DNA of 64,000 nt from Mycolicibacterium chubuense (GTDB lineage Bacteria; Actinomycetota; Actinomycetes; Mycobacteriales; Mycobacteriaceae), in the NCBI RefSeq assembly GCF_001044255.1, contig NZ_JYNX01000060.1:140951-204950 (forward strand). Direction: 5' to 3'. The stretch's first letter is position 1; each line of letters opens with the position of its first letter. Shown in pieces: positions 32,578 to 41,615 of the stretch. The position numbers were made by a program, and so were the translations under genes. Under the pieces are notes generated by a model. It ran no database searches. It was not told where the DNA came from and saw only the letters and a program-made list of their open reading frames with translations.

Positions 32578-33291
32578 GTGGCCATCCCATCGCATCCCGC
32601 CGAACCGCATGTCGGTTCCGTTGCCGCCAAGCTGAATTGGTTACGGGCCGGAGTCCTGGGGGCAAACGACGGCATCGTGTCCACTGCCGGCATCGTCGTC
32701 GGTGTCGCCGCGGCCGTGTCCGAGCCCGGCCCGATCCTCACCGCCGGTATCGCCGGTCTTGCCGCCGGGGCGGTGTCGATGGCACTGGGGGAGTACGTGT
32801 CGGTCAGCACGCAGCGCGACACCGAGAAGGCGCTGCTCAGTAAGGAGCGCCGGGAGCTGCGCGACGACCCGGCCGCCGAGCTCGACGAACTCGCCGCGCT
32901 CTACGAGCAGAAAGGCCTGACGCCGGCCACCGCGCGCACGGTCGCCGAGGAGCTCACCGACCACGACGCGTTCGCCGCGCACGCCGAGATCGAATTGGGT
33001 ATCACGCCAGGCGAACTGACCAACCCGTGGCAGGCGGCGCTGTCCTCGGCGCTGTCGTTCACCGTCGGCGCTGTGCTGCCGATCGTGGCCATCATCTTGC
33101 CGCCCACCGCGTGGCGCATCCCGGTCACCGTCGTCGCCGTGCTGGCGGCGCTGGTCCTCACCGGAGCGGTCTCCGCCCAACTCGGCGGGGCGCCCAAGCA
33201 ACGCGCGGTGATGCGCAACGTGATCGGTGGCGGGCTCGCGTTGCTGATCACCTACGGCATCGGTCACCTCGTGGGCGCGGCCATCGCCTAG
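32578..33291 (+). CDS. VIT1/CCC1 family iron-manganese transporter
   Basis: The 237-residue protein has five membrane helices in the VIT1 arrangement: LRAGVLGANDGIVSTAGIVV, then AGLAAGAVSMALGEYVSVST with the conserved Met and Glu. The charged cytosolic insert (QRDTEKALLSKERREL to HAEIELGI) is rich in Glu and binds metal in homologues. It exports or stores Fe(II)/Mn(II). The GTG at 32578 has only a weak ribosome site; an upstream start in the same frame is possible. It is divergent from the copper oxidase operon. Confidence 0.88.
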   Translation: MAIPSHPAEPHVGSVAAKLNWLRAGVLGANDGIVSTAGIVVGVAAAVSEPGPILTAGIAGLAAGAVSMALGEYVSVSTQRDTEKALLSKERRELRDDPAAELDELAALYEQKGLTPATARTVAEELTDHDAFAAHAEIELGITPGELTNPWQAALSSALSFTVGAVLPIVAIILPPTAWRIPVTVVAVLAALVLTGAVSAQLGGAPKQRAVMRNVIGGGLALLITYGIGHLVGAAIA

Positions 33292-33331
33292 CTCACGGTG
33301 TAAGGAATCCCGTCAGGGGTATAGCAGCGCG

Positions 33332-35323
33332 ATGACTTCCTCCCCAGCGCCCGTGCCCGAGGATCTCCGGCGCCTGGCCGCGGCCCACGGGGTCGCGACG
33401 TCCTACCGCAACGAGCGCCGTGAGCCGGTGCACGTCGACGCCGACGTCGTCATCCGGGTGCTCGGTCTGCTGGAGGTCGAGGCCCGCTCCGAGGAGCAGC
33501 GCCGCGCTGAACTGTCCCGGCTCGAGGAGCGCAGCCGCGCCGGGGTGCTGCCGCCCACACTGGCGGTCCGGCTGACCGGGCAGCCGCGCCCGGTGCCCGG
33601 GGCGACGATGCTGATCGCCGAGGACGGCACCCGGACCGACGTGCGCGACGAGATCCCCGCCGACCTGGCGCCCGGTTGGTACCGGCTGCACACTGGCGAC
33701 GGGCAGGAGGTCACCGTGGTGGCGGCTCCCCCGCAGGTGCCCACCGCGCCCGACACCTGGGGCTGGATGCTGCAGCTCTACGCGCTGCGCTCCGATCGGT
33801 CGTGGGGCATCGGTGACCTGGGTGACCTTCGCGAGTTCATGGACTGGACGGTCACCGAACACGGCTGCGGCGCAGTGCTTCTGAACCCGCTCCACGCCCC
33901 CGGCCCGACCCATCCGGTACAGCCGTCGCCCTACACCCCCTCGAGTAGGCGGTTCGCCAATCCGCTCGCGCTGCGCATCGAGGACCTCGAGGCCTACCGG
34001 CAGGCCGATCCGGCGACCCGCGAGGAGATCGATGCGCTGCGGGTGTCGGCGAGCACCCCGCGCATCGACCACGATCTGGTGTGGGCGGCGAAGCGCTCGG
34101 CGCTGGAGGTGCTCTGGCGCTCGGCGGGCCGGCCCGATCCGCTCGCTGACGCCGCGACCTCCGACGGTCTGCGCGACTGGGCCACCTACTGCGCGTTGGC
34201 CGAACGGCACGGCGGCCGGTGGAGCCGCTGGCCGGAAGCGCTGCGTGACGTCTCCGGTGCGGCCGTGGCGTCGGCCCGCCGGGAGTTGGCGCCGCGGTTG
34301 GCGTTCCACGCGTGGGTGCAGCAGCGCTGCGCCGAGCAACTCGCCGCGGTGCGGGACGCGGGCCGCACGTCCGGGATGGCGCTGGGCGTGCTGCACGATC
34401 TGGCGGTCGGCGTCGACGCCGACGGCGCGGACGCGTGGGCGCTGGCCGATGTGCTGGCCACCGGTGTCAGCATCGGCGCTCCGCCGGACAACTTCACTCC
34501 GCGCGGCCAGGATTGGGGGCTGCCGCCGTGGCGTCCGGACCGGTTGGCCGCCAACGGCTATGCCCCGCTGCAGGACATGCTGCGCGCGGTGCTGTCGCAC
34601 GCCGACGGGCTGCGCATCGACCACGTCGCCGGGTTGTGGCGGCTGTGGTGGATTCCGCCGGGCGACGGCCCCGATCGCGGCACCTACGTGCACTACGACG
34701 CCGAGGCGATGCTGGCGGTGCTGGCGCTCGAAGCGCACCGCGCAGAGGCCACGGTGGTCGGTGAGGATCTGGGTACCGTCGAGCCCGAGGTGACTCAGGC
34801 GTTGGCGGACAACGGGATGCTGGGCTGCGCGGTGGCGTGGTTCACCCGGGACCTGGACGTTCCGGACGAGCCGTTGCTGCCGCCGGCCCGGTGGCCGGAG
34901 CGGGCCGCCGCGAGCATCTCCACCCACGACCTGCCGACCGCGGCCGGGTTCCTCCAGGGGGAGCACGTGCGGGCGCGCGCCGACCTCGGCCTGCTCGACG
35001 ACGTCCCGGCCGAGCAGGCCAACGCCGACAAGGAACGCGCAGAGTGGTTTACGCTGTTGACCTCCGAGGGCCTGCTGGCCACCGACGAGCAGTCCGACGA
35101 GTCGGCGGTCATCCTCGCGATGCACCGCCTGCTGGCCCAGACGCCGAGCCGGCTCAAGCTCATCTCGCCCTACGACGTCATCGGCGAGACCCGCCAGCCG
35201 AACCTGCCGGGCACGGTCGACGAGTATCCCAACTGGCGGTTGCCGCTGCCCGAGACGCTCGAGCAGTTGCGCACCGATCCTCGCGTCGCCGCGATCACCG
35301 CGGCGTTCCGCAGGGCTCCGTAG
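33332..35323 (+). CDS. malQ: 4-alpha-glucanotransferase (amylomaltase), GH77
   Basis: The 663-residue GH77 enzyme transfers alpha-1,4-glucan chains between maltodextrins. An N-terminal beta domain of about 130 residues precedes the barrel, as in other actinobacterial MalQ. Catalytic residues sit in GLRIDHVAGLWRLWW (Asp nucleophile), VVGEDLGTVEPEV (Glu acid/base) and ISTHDLPTAAGFLQG. The sugar-binding loop is the Pro-rich PSPYTPSSRRFANP. It is somewhat shorter than the M. tuberculosis enzyme (724). It stands alone here, without other glycogen genes. Confidence 0.95.
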   Translation: MTSSPAPVPEDLRRLAAAHGVATSYRNERREPVHVDADVVIRVLGLLEVEARSEEQRRAELSRLEERSRAGVLPPTLAVRLTGQPRPVPGATMLIAEDGTRTDVRDEIPADLAPGWYRLHTGDGQEVTVVAAPPQVPTAPDTWGWMLQLYALRSDRSWGIGDLGDLREFMDWTVTEHGCGAVLLNPLHAPGPTHPVQPSPYTPSSRRFANPLALRIEDLEAYRQADPATREEIDALRVSASTPRIDHDLVWAAKRSALEVLWRSAGRPDPLADAATSDGLRDWATYCALAERHGGRWSRWPEALRDVSGAAVASARRELAPRLAFHAWVQQRCAEQLAAVRDAGRTSGMALGVLHDLAVGVDADGADAWALADVLATGVSIGAPPDNFTPRGQDWGLPPWRPDRLAANGYAPLQDMLRAVLSHADGLRIDHVAGLWRLWWIPPGDGPDRGTYVHYDAEAMLAVLALEAHRAEATVVGEDLGTVEPEVTQALADNGMLGCAVAWFTRDLDVPDEPLLPPARWPERAAASISTHDLPTAAGFLQGEHVRARADLGLLDDVPAEQANADKERAEWFTLLTSEGLLATDEQSDESAVILAMHRLLAQTPSRLKLISPYDVIGETRQPNLPGTVDEYPNWRLPLPETLEQLRTDPRVAAITAAFRRAP

Positions 35324-36277
35324 TCAGCGCAGCTGCGGCAACACGTCGCGCTGGAAGGTGCTGAAGAACCCGTCCAGGTCCGGGCCGATCTGCTGCACGT
35401 AGATCTCGTCGACGTCGGCGTCGACGAACTCCCGGATCTGGGCGACGTGCGCGTCGACATCGGGTCCGCACGTCACCGACTCGGCCACCATGTCCCGCGG
35501 CACCAGAGACGAGGCCGCCTCGAAGTCGCGGGGCCGCGGCAGCGTCTGCGCGAGCTGGCCGGGTAGCGACTCGTTGGCCCACAGCCGGTGCGCGGCGTCG
35601 AGTCCGGCGTCCGCGTCGCGGTCCCAGCTCACCTTGGTGCCGGCCTGCACCGGCTTGTCGCCGCCCCCGCCCTCGCGGAAGGCCTTCACCAGCTCGGCGT
35701 CGGGCATCGTGGTGCAGAATCCGTCGCCGACCCGGCCGGCGAATTCTGCTGCCTGCGTTCCGAATCCGGACACGTAGATCGGAACGGGCTGCTGCGGGCG
35801 TGTGTAGATCCGCGCCTCCTGCACCTCGTAGTGCTCGCCGTGGTGGCTGATCTCTTCGCCCTTGTGCAGCAGGCGGATCACGTCGATGGCCTCCTCGAGC
35901 ATCTCCAGGCGCACACCGACCGACGGCCACGGGTCGCCGAAGATGTGCTCGTTGAGCAGTTCACCGCTACCGACACCGAGCACGAACCGGCCGTCGAGTT
36001 GGACGGCGGCCGTGGCCGCGGCCTGGGCGATGATCGCGGGGTGGATCCGCATCGTCGGACACGTCACGGCCGTGCTCACCGGCAGCGAAGTCACCTGGGA
36101 GAGCGCGCCGATCACGCCCCAGACGAACGGACCCTGGCCCTGCGCGTCGTTCCACGGGTGAAAGTGGTCGGAGATCCACAGGGCCTCGAAGCCCGCGTCC
36201 TCCGCTCGTCTGGCCTGGTCGACCAGGCTCTGTGGGGTCCACTGCTCACTCGACAGGAAGTATCCGATCTTCGCCAT
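35324..36277 (-). CDS. F420-dependent oxidoreductase, FGD (glucose-6-phosphate dehydrogenase)-like
   Basis: The 317-residue luciferase-like barrel is of the FGD subgroup. GYFLSSEQWTPQSLVDQARR aligns with the FGD N-terminus. SDHFHPWNDAQGQGPFVW and GRFVLGVGSGELLNEHIFGD carry F420-contacting positions. The phosphate-gripping residues of true FGD cannot be confirmed by eye, so the substrate may be another sugar or a hydroxy-lipid. The ATG at 36277 is preferred to the longer frame (36310), whose first 11 residues are basic and unlike the family. It is convergent with malQ, directly abutting. Confidence 0.85.
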   Translation of the reverse strand: MAKIGYFLSSEQWTPQSLVDQARRAEDAGFEALWISDHFHPWNDAQGQGPFVWGVIGALSQVTSLPVSTAVTCPTMRIHPAIIAQAAATAAVQLDGRFVLGVGSGELLNEHIFGDPWPSVGVRLEMLEEAIDVIRLLHKGEEISHHGEHYEVQEARIYTRPQQPVPIYVSGFGTQAAEFAGRVGDGFCTTMPDAELVKAFREGGGGDKPVQAGTKVSWDRDADAGLDAAHRLWANESLPGQLAQTLPRPRDFEAASSLVPRDMVAESVTCGPDVDAHVAQIREFVDADVDEIYVQQIGPDLDGFFSTFQRDVLPQLR

Positions 36278-36378
36278 GCCGGCGCGGTTACCCCGCGGCG
36301 GCACCTTCATACCTGGCCTGCCGGTCGCGTTCCGTCAGGCAGAGGATTGACGACGGCGGAACGGGGTAGAGCCCCCGC

Positions 36379-36948
36379 ATGAACCTTCATCGCGCGCTCG
36401 CGGCTGTCGAGCGTTTCCGCGTCCTCGACGGCGTCGCGGCGACGGCCTCCCGGGTCGCCGGCACGGCGGTCGACCGTGCCCGGCTCGGCGGGGTCCTGCG
36501 CGGCTCCTGGCTGGGTCACCCGGTGCACCCGCTGCTGGTGACGGTGCCGATCGGGGCGTGGACCACGTCGGCGGTGTTCGACGTGGTGTTCAAGGATCCC
36601 GCCGCCGCTCGCCGGCTCGTGGGGATCGGGCTGTTGGCCACCCCGCCCACGGTGCTGGCCGGCTGGGCCGACTATGCGCTGCTGAACCGGCCGCAACAGC
36701 GGGTGGGTCTGGTGCATGCGGCCTCGAACGGCACAGCGGTGCTGCTGTTCGCCCTGTCCTACCGCGCCTACCGCCGTGAGCGCCTGCCGGCCGCGCGACG
36801 CTACTGCCTGCTCGGGCTGGCCGCGATGGGGGTGGGCGGCGCGCTGGGCGGCCACCTGTCCTATGCGCAGGGGGCCGGCGTGTTCCGGTGGCAGCCGGTG
36901 CGGGCGCTCACCGACCGCAGCCCCCGCGAATACCTGCACGCGGCCTGA
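36379..36948 (+). CDS. DUF2231-type membrane protein
   Basis: The 189-residue protein has four or five membrane helices and the family hallmark GSWLGHPVHPLLVTVPIGAW, with two conserved histidines. Another conserved segment, GGHLSYAQGAGV, lies near the end. DUF2231 proteins are often found with Rieske or cytochrome-like proteins and may be haem- or redox-linked. It ends five bases from the convergent MOSC-reductase gene. Confidence 0.85.
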   Translation: MNLHRALAAVERFRVLDGVAATASRVAGTAVDRARLGGVLRGSWLGHPVHPLLVTVPIGAWTTSAVFDVVFKDPAAARRLVGIGLLATPPTVLAGWADYALLNRPQQRVGLVHAASNGTAVLLFALSYRAYRRERLPAARRYCLLGLAAMGVGGALGGHLSYAQGAGVFRWQPVRALTDRSPREYLHAA

Positions 36949-36952
36949 GGAT

Positions 36953-38698
36953 TCACAGGTCGAGCACGACTGGCTCGACCGGCTGCGCACAGCAGATCAG
37001 CACGTTGCCCTCGGCGGGCGGCTCCAGCGGTTCGGGGGCGTAGCGGACCGCGCCGGCCAGCAGCGCGGTCTCGCAGTTGTGGCACACCCCGGTGCGGCAC
37101 GACCAGCGGGTGGGGACATCGCAGGCCTCGGCGAACTCGAGCAGGCTCGCGGCGGGCGGCCCCCACGGCGCCGTCATCCCGCTGCGGGCGAACTGCACCT
37201 CGGGTCCCGGCCCGGGTGGCCCGGCGGGCTGGTGCGGGGGCACCGTGTGGGCGGCGATACCCGGCGTGAGGGCGGGCCCGGCGCCGAAGATCTCGGTGTG
37301 CACCCGGGCGGCGTCCAGCCCGTGAGCGAGCAGCGCCGCCTCCATCTCGGTCATGAACACCTGCGGGCCGCACACGTAGGCGCTGGCGTCACGGGGTACG
37401 TCGAGGCCGTCCAACACCGCAGCCTCGAGCCGGCCGCGCTCGCTGTAGTCCACCCCGGACCGGTCGTCCGGCGCGGGCCGGCTGTACATCACGTGAAACC
37501 TGCTGCCCGGCAACTGCTTCAACAAATCTCGCGCCTCGGCGGCGAACGGGTGCTCCGTGCCGTCGCGCGCTCCGTGCAGCCACCACACCTGCCGGGTGGT
37601 CCCTGCGGCGGCGAGCACGTGCAGCATCGACAACACCGGCGTCACCCCGACGCCGGCGGAGACCAGGACGACGGGCGACTCGTCGACGGAGAGAAGGAAC
37701 GTTCCCCGGGGCGCGGCGACGTCGAGGAGGTCGCCCGGGCGCAGCCGGGAATGGACGTATCCGCTGGCCGCGCCGTGGGGCTCCCGCTTGACGCTGATGC
37801 GGTATTCACCCCCACCGGGCGCATTGGACAGGGAGTAACTGCGGACCACGGCGGCCGATCCGTTCGAACCGGGGATGCGCAGCGTGATCGCCTGTCCGGC
37901 AATCCAATCGGGCAGCGGTGCGCCGCTCGGGTCGGCGAGCACCACGGACCGCACCGAGCGGCTCTCGTCGTGAACGTCGCGCACCGACAGCGCGCGGAAC
38001 CCGGTCCACGCGGGCGGCGGGCCCGTGACAGCGAGCCCCGGATTGCCGGTCGTCTCGTTCTCGTCGGCCAGCGCACGCAACGACGTCTGCCAGCCCGGGC
38101 TCAGCGCGGGAATGCGCAGCGCGCGGTCGAGGGCGTCGCGCGGGTGGCCGGGAAGGTAGAGCAGCGCGTCGATCTCGGCGACCGTCATGCGTTCGGGGCC
38201 GTCGGCGACCTTCTCGATCTCCTGACCCGCTTCGAGCTCGCCCTCGGTGATGACCCGGCAGTAGAACCCGGGCCTGCGGTGCGCGACGAGCAGGGCGGCC
38301 ATCCGTGGTTCCCCGATCCGCATTCCTGCGCGGTAGCAGGTGACCCGCGGCTGGGTCACCTCGAGAACCACGCCACCCACGCGGTACCGGTCACCGATGC
38401 ACACCTCGTCGTCGGGCAGCCCCTCGACGGTGAGGTTCTCCCCGAGCAGGCCGGGCATCAGGTCGTCGCGGCCGAATTCGCGGGCCCAGTGCCGGTAGGA
38501 GTCGAGTTGGTAGACCAGCACCGCCCGGTTCTCGCCGCCGTGCCCGCCGAGGTCGCCCTGGCCGTCGCCGTCGACGTTGAGGCGCCGCACCATGCGGGGC
38601 CCGGCGACCGGTTCTTTCCACGCCCCGGTGTAGACGCTGCGGTTGTTCCAGGCGATGTCCCGGGGCATGCCGACGTTGACGGACACGAGGGTGGCCAT
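36953..38698 (-). CDS. MOSC domain-flavin reductase-2Fe-2S ferredoxin fusion protein
   Basis: This 581-residue protein is a three-part fusion. Residues 1-210 are a MOSC domain (YiiM-like; GDGQGDLGGHGGENRAVLVY, then TCYRAG with the cysteine that would hold a molybdenum-linked sulfur). Residues 240-470 are a ferredoxin-NADP reductase module (RSYSLSNAP for FAD, VSAGVGVTPVLSML for NAD(P), VCGPQVFM). Residues 500-581 are a plant-type [2Fe-2S] domain (CRTGVCHNCETALL, then ICCAQPV). It could carry electrons from NAD(P)H to the MOSC centre to reduce N-hydroxylated or thio compounds. This single-chain form is known in databases, but its substrates are poorly defined. Confidence 0.9.
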   Translation of the reverse strand: MATLVSVNVGMPRDIAWNNRSVYTGAWKEPVAGPRMVRRLNVDGDGQGDLGGHGGENRAVLVYQLDSYRHWAREFGRDDLMPGLLGENLTVEGLPDDEVCIGDRYRVGGVVLEVTQPRVTCYRAGMRIGEPRMAALLVAHRRPGFYCRVITEGELEAGQEIEKVADGPERMTVAEIDALLYLPGHPRDALDRALRIPALSPGWQTSLRALADENETTGNPGLAVTGPPPAWTGFRALSVRDVHDESRSVRSVVLADPSGAPLPDWIAGQAITLRIPGSNGSAAVVRSYSLSNAPGGGEYRISVKREPHGAASGYVHSRLRPGDLLDVAAPRGTFLLSVDESPVVLVSAGVGVTPVLSMLHVLAAAGTTRQVWWLHGARDGTEHPFAAEARDLLKQLPGSRFHVMYSRPAPDDRSGVDYSERGRLEAAVLDGLDVPRDASAYVCGPQVFMTEMEAALLAHGLDAARVHTEIFGAGPALTPGIAAHTVPPHQPAGPPGPGPEVQFARSGMTAPWGPPAASLLEFAEACDVPTRWSCRTGVCHNCETALLAGAVRYAPEPLEPPAEGNVLICCAQPVEPVVLDL

Positions 38699-38831
38699 CG
38701 CGCCATCCTCCCGTCCGTCGGGTTGCAGCGCAGCCGAAAGCGATTACCGCGACCGCCGCGCGGGTACCGGGAAGAAGAGCACGCGTTACAGACATACCGA
38801 GAACTGTCACGCGGCGACCGAAAGGACCGAC

Positions 38832-38948
38832 ATGACTTCCGCCGAATCAGCCGAACCCGACGATCAGGCCGACGATGTGCTGACGACCCCGGCCACCCCC
38901 GGCGCAGAAGCGCTGCCCACCACCGAGGACGACGCACCCGCGACCTGA
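38832..38948 (+). CDS. Short acidic peptide, 38 residues
   Basis: An ATG at 38832 follows GAAAGGA and encodes MTSAESAEPDDQADD and a Thr/Pro/Ala-rich tail ending EDDAPAT. It is strongly acidic and likely disordered. It lies alone between the MOSC fusion start (opposite strand) and the MpaB-like gene. Nothing identifies a family; translation is supported only by the ribosome site. Confidence 0.4.
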   Translation: MTSAESAEPDDQADDVLTTPATPGAEALPTTEDDAPAT

Positions 38949-38999
38949 TCGCGCGGCGGTTCGCGCCCTGCGCGCGGTGCGCTGCGCTATGACAGAGCG

Positions 39000-40256
39000 A
39001 TGGCAGACAGCCTCCGCCCACCCGGAGCCCCGACCGCGTTCCGCTATCCCGATGTCGGCCCGCGGCGGGCTCGGCTCCGTTCGGCGATCCGGCGGCTGAC
39101 CGGGGTCGACCCGTTCCCGTCCGATGCCGTCGCCCGCGCCTTCATCGACGGTCTCACCGAGGGCGATCCGGTGGCCGAGCGATTCGTCGCGCAGACCTAT
39201 CACGGCGCGATGGGCGCCCGCCGGGCCCGCGACCTTGTCGAGCGGGCCCAGCGCGACGGCATCGACAGCGTCCCCGACGCGCCGGAGTCGATGCGGGCGC
39301 TGTTCGAGGAGTTCGAGACGCTGCCCGACTGGGTGCAACCCGATCTGGTCGAGCGGGGCGCGGCGGTGTGGCGGCGCTGGGCCTACGCGCTGGGGGCGCT
39401 CGGCAACGCAGGCACCACCGACACCTACACCGAGGGCTGGCTCGCCGTCCCGCTGTCGCTGTCCGGCGGGTACGCCGGCCGGCGTGCCCTGCACCGCTAC
39501 CTCGAGACGTCGCGCTGGTGGATCGAGGTGTGCCGTCCCGGCGCCATCCTGACGCCCGGTTCCCTGGGGCGCAGCATCTCCCTGCACGTGCGGATCATGC
39601 ACGTCAGCGTCCGCGAGCGGGTCCGGCAGCATCCCGAGTGGGATGCGCAGCGCTGGGGGCTGCCGATCAGCCAGTCCGCGATGCTGCTGACCCTGCTCGG
39701 CGGCAGCGTCGCACCCGCGCTCGGGCTGTTCCTGCTCGGTCATGTGACCTCTCGGGCGGAGATGCGCGCGGTGCTGCACTTCAACCGGTACTGCGGTCAT
39801 CTGGTCGGGGTGCGCTGCGAGGGCTACTTCCCCGAGACGGTCGCCGACGCATGGCGCATCCTGCTGATGGCGGACTCCGCGCGCAGCCACGACAGCGGCT
39901 CCGACGGAGCCGAACTCGTCGAATCCTTCGTCCCCGCCTTCGCGCCCACCCCCGCACACCGCGGCCTCGGCCGGCTGCGGGCCGAATACCACTACCGGGT
40001 GCAGGCGGGCTACCTCGGGCTGTACATGCTGCCGTGGAATCGCCGCCGCTACCGGTTGCCGTCGGCGGCGCCCGGAATCGCGTTGCTGGCTTTGCGGTTT
40101 CCGGTGGTCACCGCGCTGGAGATCGGCCGGCGGGTGTCGCCGCGGCTGGACCGGCGCTGGCAGCGGACGAACCTCGAGCGCTGGGAGCGCTGGCTGCGCT
40201 GGCAGTCGGCGGGGAAGACGGCCGAGTTCGAGGCGGCAGCGCCGTTGCGTCGCTGA
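39000..40256 (+). CDS. MpaB/DUF2236-family oxygenase-like protein
   Basis: The 418-residue protein matches the DUF2236 (mycophenolic-acid oxygenase MpaB / latex-clearing protein) family. It has the segment PDWVQPDLVERGAAVWRRW near residue 105, histidines that would ligate haem or metal (SLHVRIMHVSVRERV) and HFNRYCGHLVG further on. Family members cleave polyprenoid chains oxidatively or have unknown roles; mycobacteria carry many copies. No signal peptide is present. Confidence 0.85.
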   Translation: MADSLRPPGAPTAFRYPDVGPRRARLRSAIRRLTGVDPFPSDAVARAFIDGLTEGDPVAERFVAQTYHGAMGARRARDLVERAQRDGIDSVPDAPESMRALFEEFETLPDWVQPDLVERGAAVWRRWAYALGALGNAGTTDTYTEGWLAVPLSLSGGYAGRRALHRYLETSRWWIEVCRPGAILTPGSLGRSISLHVRIMHVSVRERVRQHPEWDAQRWGLPISQSAMLLTLLGGSVAPALGLFLLGHVTSRAEMRAVLHFNRYCGHLVGVRCEGYFPETVADAWRILLMADSARSHDSGSDGAELVESFVPAFAPTPAHRGLGRLRAEYHYRVQAGYLGLYMLPWNRRRYRLPSAAPGIALLALRFPVVTALEIGRRVSPRLDRRWQRTNLERWERWLRWQSAGKTAEFEAAAPLRR

Positions 40257-40313
40257 TGTAACCCGCCCGCCTACTTCTTGACGAGACCACTCGCCGAGAA
40301 AGGCAGCCCGCCC

Positions 40314-40793
40314 ATGTCCGTCCTGTCCACCCGTGCCCTACCCCTCGACCAGTTGACCGCCACCCGGGCATCGGGGGCGGTGGTGCTGATCCGCCTGTAC
40401 GTCGGCCTGATCTTCGCCGGCGAGGGGGTGCTGAAGTTCCTCCGTCCCGACACGCTGGGACCCGGCCGCTTCGCGAAGTCGGGGATCCCGTCGGCGACGT
40501 TCCTCGCCTACGGCGATGGGACATTCGAGATCATCTGCGGGGCAATGATTCTCGCCGGGATCCTGGTTCGGCTGGCGGTCCTCCCGATGATCGTGGACAT
40601 GATCGGCGCCCTGACCATCACCAAGATGCCGCTGCTGTGGCACGGCGCGCCGCTGTATCCGACCGAGGGCGGCTTCTGGGATTTCTTCCACGAGGGACGT
40701 CTGGAGATCGCCATGCTGTGCGGCAGCATCTTCCTGCTGATCGTCGGCGCCGGGGGCGTCTCGCTGGACCACCGTCTGGGGCGCCGGTCATGA
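40314..40793 (+). CDS. DoxX family membrane protein
   Basis: The 159-residue protein has four membrane helices. LIRLYVGLIFAGEGVLKFL and GTFEIICGAMILAGILVRLA are typical of DoxX. The ATG at 40314 has GAGAAAGG in front; the longer frame from 40278 adds 12 unlikely residues. Its stop overlaps the secreted-peptide gene (ATGA), and sigma-factor and Rieske genes follow, so it is the first gene of a four-gene cluster. DoxX proteins are tied to thiosulfate-quinone chemistry and to oxidative-stress complexes. Confidence 0.85.
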   Translation: MSVLSTRALPLDQLTATRASGAVVLIRLYVGLIFAGEGVLKFLRPDTLGPGRFAKSGIPSATFLAYGDGTFEIICGAMILAGILVRLAVLPMIVDMIGALTITKMPLLWHGAPLYPTEGGFWDFFHEGRLEIAMLCGSIFLLIVGAGGVSLDHRLGRRS

Positions 40794-40987
40794 CGCTCCC
40801 CACCTTCGGCGCCCTCCTGGCCGCCTGCGCCTGTGCCGCCCTGGTGTCGGCACCCCCGTCGGTCGCCGACACCAGTCCGTTGGTCCCCTACGGCACCAGC
40901 CCACAGGTGCAGATACCCGTCGCCGTGCACTCCTGCAACGACGACGAGATCGACACCACCGCCGGCTCGATCGACCTCCCCTTCTGA
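40790..40987 (+). CDS. Small secreted protein, 65 residues
   Basis: The N-terminus MTLPTFGALLAACACAALVS with a cut after APPSVA-like residues is a Sec signal peptide. The mature part is only about 38 residues, with one Cys and an acidic tail (CNDDEIDTT). No family is recognised. The start overlaps the DoxX stop by four bases, so the two are made together; the product could be a partner of DoxX or of the Rieske protein outside the membrane. Confidence 0.7.
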   Translation: MTLPTFGALLAACACAALVSAPPSVADTSPLVPYGTSPQVQIPVAVHSCNDDEIDTTAGSIDLPF

Positions 40988-41108
40988 CCGTGCATCCACA
41001 GCGAATCGGCAGCCTGATTCGACGACGCCCGTCATGACCGCAGGACACAATGAGATGCCCGGGTCCCGCGATGCGCAGACGCCACCCTGGCGCGGGAGGC
41101 TCCGGCCG

Positions 41109-41615
41109 GTGACCGAGACGTCGTATCCGAACTGGGACGCGGTGTACCGCGACAACGTCACGTGGGTGTACCGCCTGATGTACGCGAAAGTCGGCAACAA
41201 GCCGGACGCCGAGGACCTCACCGCCGAGGTGTTCATGACGGCGCTGCGCCCGATGCGGGTGTCGGCGACCGTGCCCGAGGTGCGTACGTATCTGCGCAGG
41301 ACGGCGCGGACCGTGCTGGCGTCCTACTGGCGGCACCGGATGGGCCGGGAGGTGACGACGATCAGCGACGATGTGGACGACATGCCCGAGGCGCCCGAGC
41401 GCGAGGTCGCCGACGCCGCCGCTCCCGGCCGGGTGCGCGGACTGCTGGACGCTCTGCCCGACAACTACCGGCGCATCCTGGAGCTACGGTTCCTGCACGC
41501 GATGAGCATCCGGGACGCAGCGGGGCAGATGGGGATCAGCGTGGCCAACGCGAAGGTGTTGCAGCACCGGGCTTTACGCATGGCCGCCCAGAAAGATGCG
41601 GAGGGCACGCCATGA
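41109..41615 (+). CDS. ECF-type RNA polymerase sigma factor
   Basis: The 168-residue protein has region 2 (YRDNVTWVYRLMYAKVGNKP, then DAEDLTAEVFMTAL) and region 4 (LPDNYRRILELRFLHAMSIR, then GISVANAKVLQHRALR). The GTG at 41109 is chosen because GGGAGG (41094-41099) lies nine bases before it; an ATG at 41034 would add 25 residues that do not belong to the domain. It overlaps the Rieske gene by four bases. ECF factors are usually followed by their anti-sigma factor, a place here held by a membrane Rieske protein. Confidence 0.9.
   Translation: MTETSYPNWDAVYRDNVTWVYRLMYAKVGNKPDAEDLTAEVFMTALRPMRVSATVPEVRTYLRRTARTVLASYWRHRMGREVTTISDDVDDMPEAPEREVADAAAPGRVRGLLDALPDNYRRILELRFLHAMSIRDAAGQMGISVANAKVLQHRALRMAAQKDAEGTP

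Noticed and set aside
36716-38992. 758-codon plus-strand frame over the MOSC fusion gene
   Set aside because: Antisense shadow rich in Gly, Arg, His and Val; the minus strand holds three recognisable domains.
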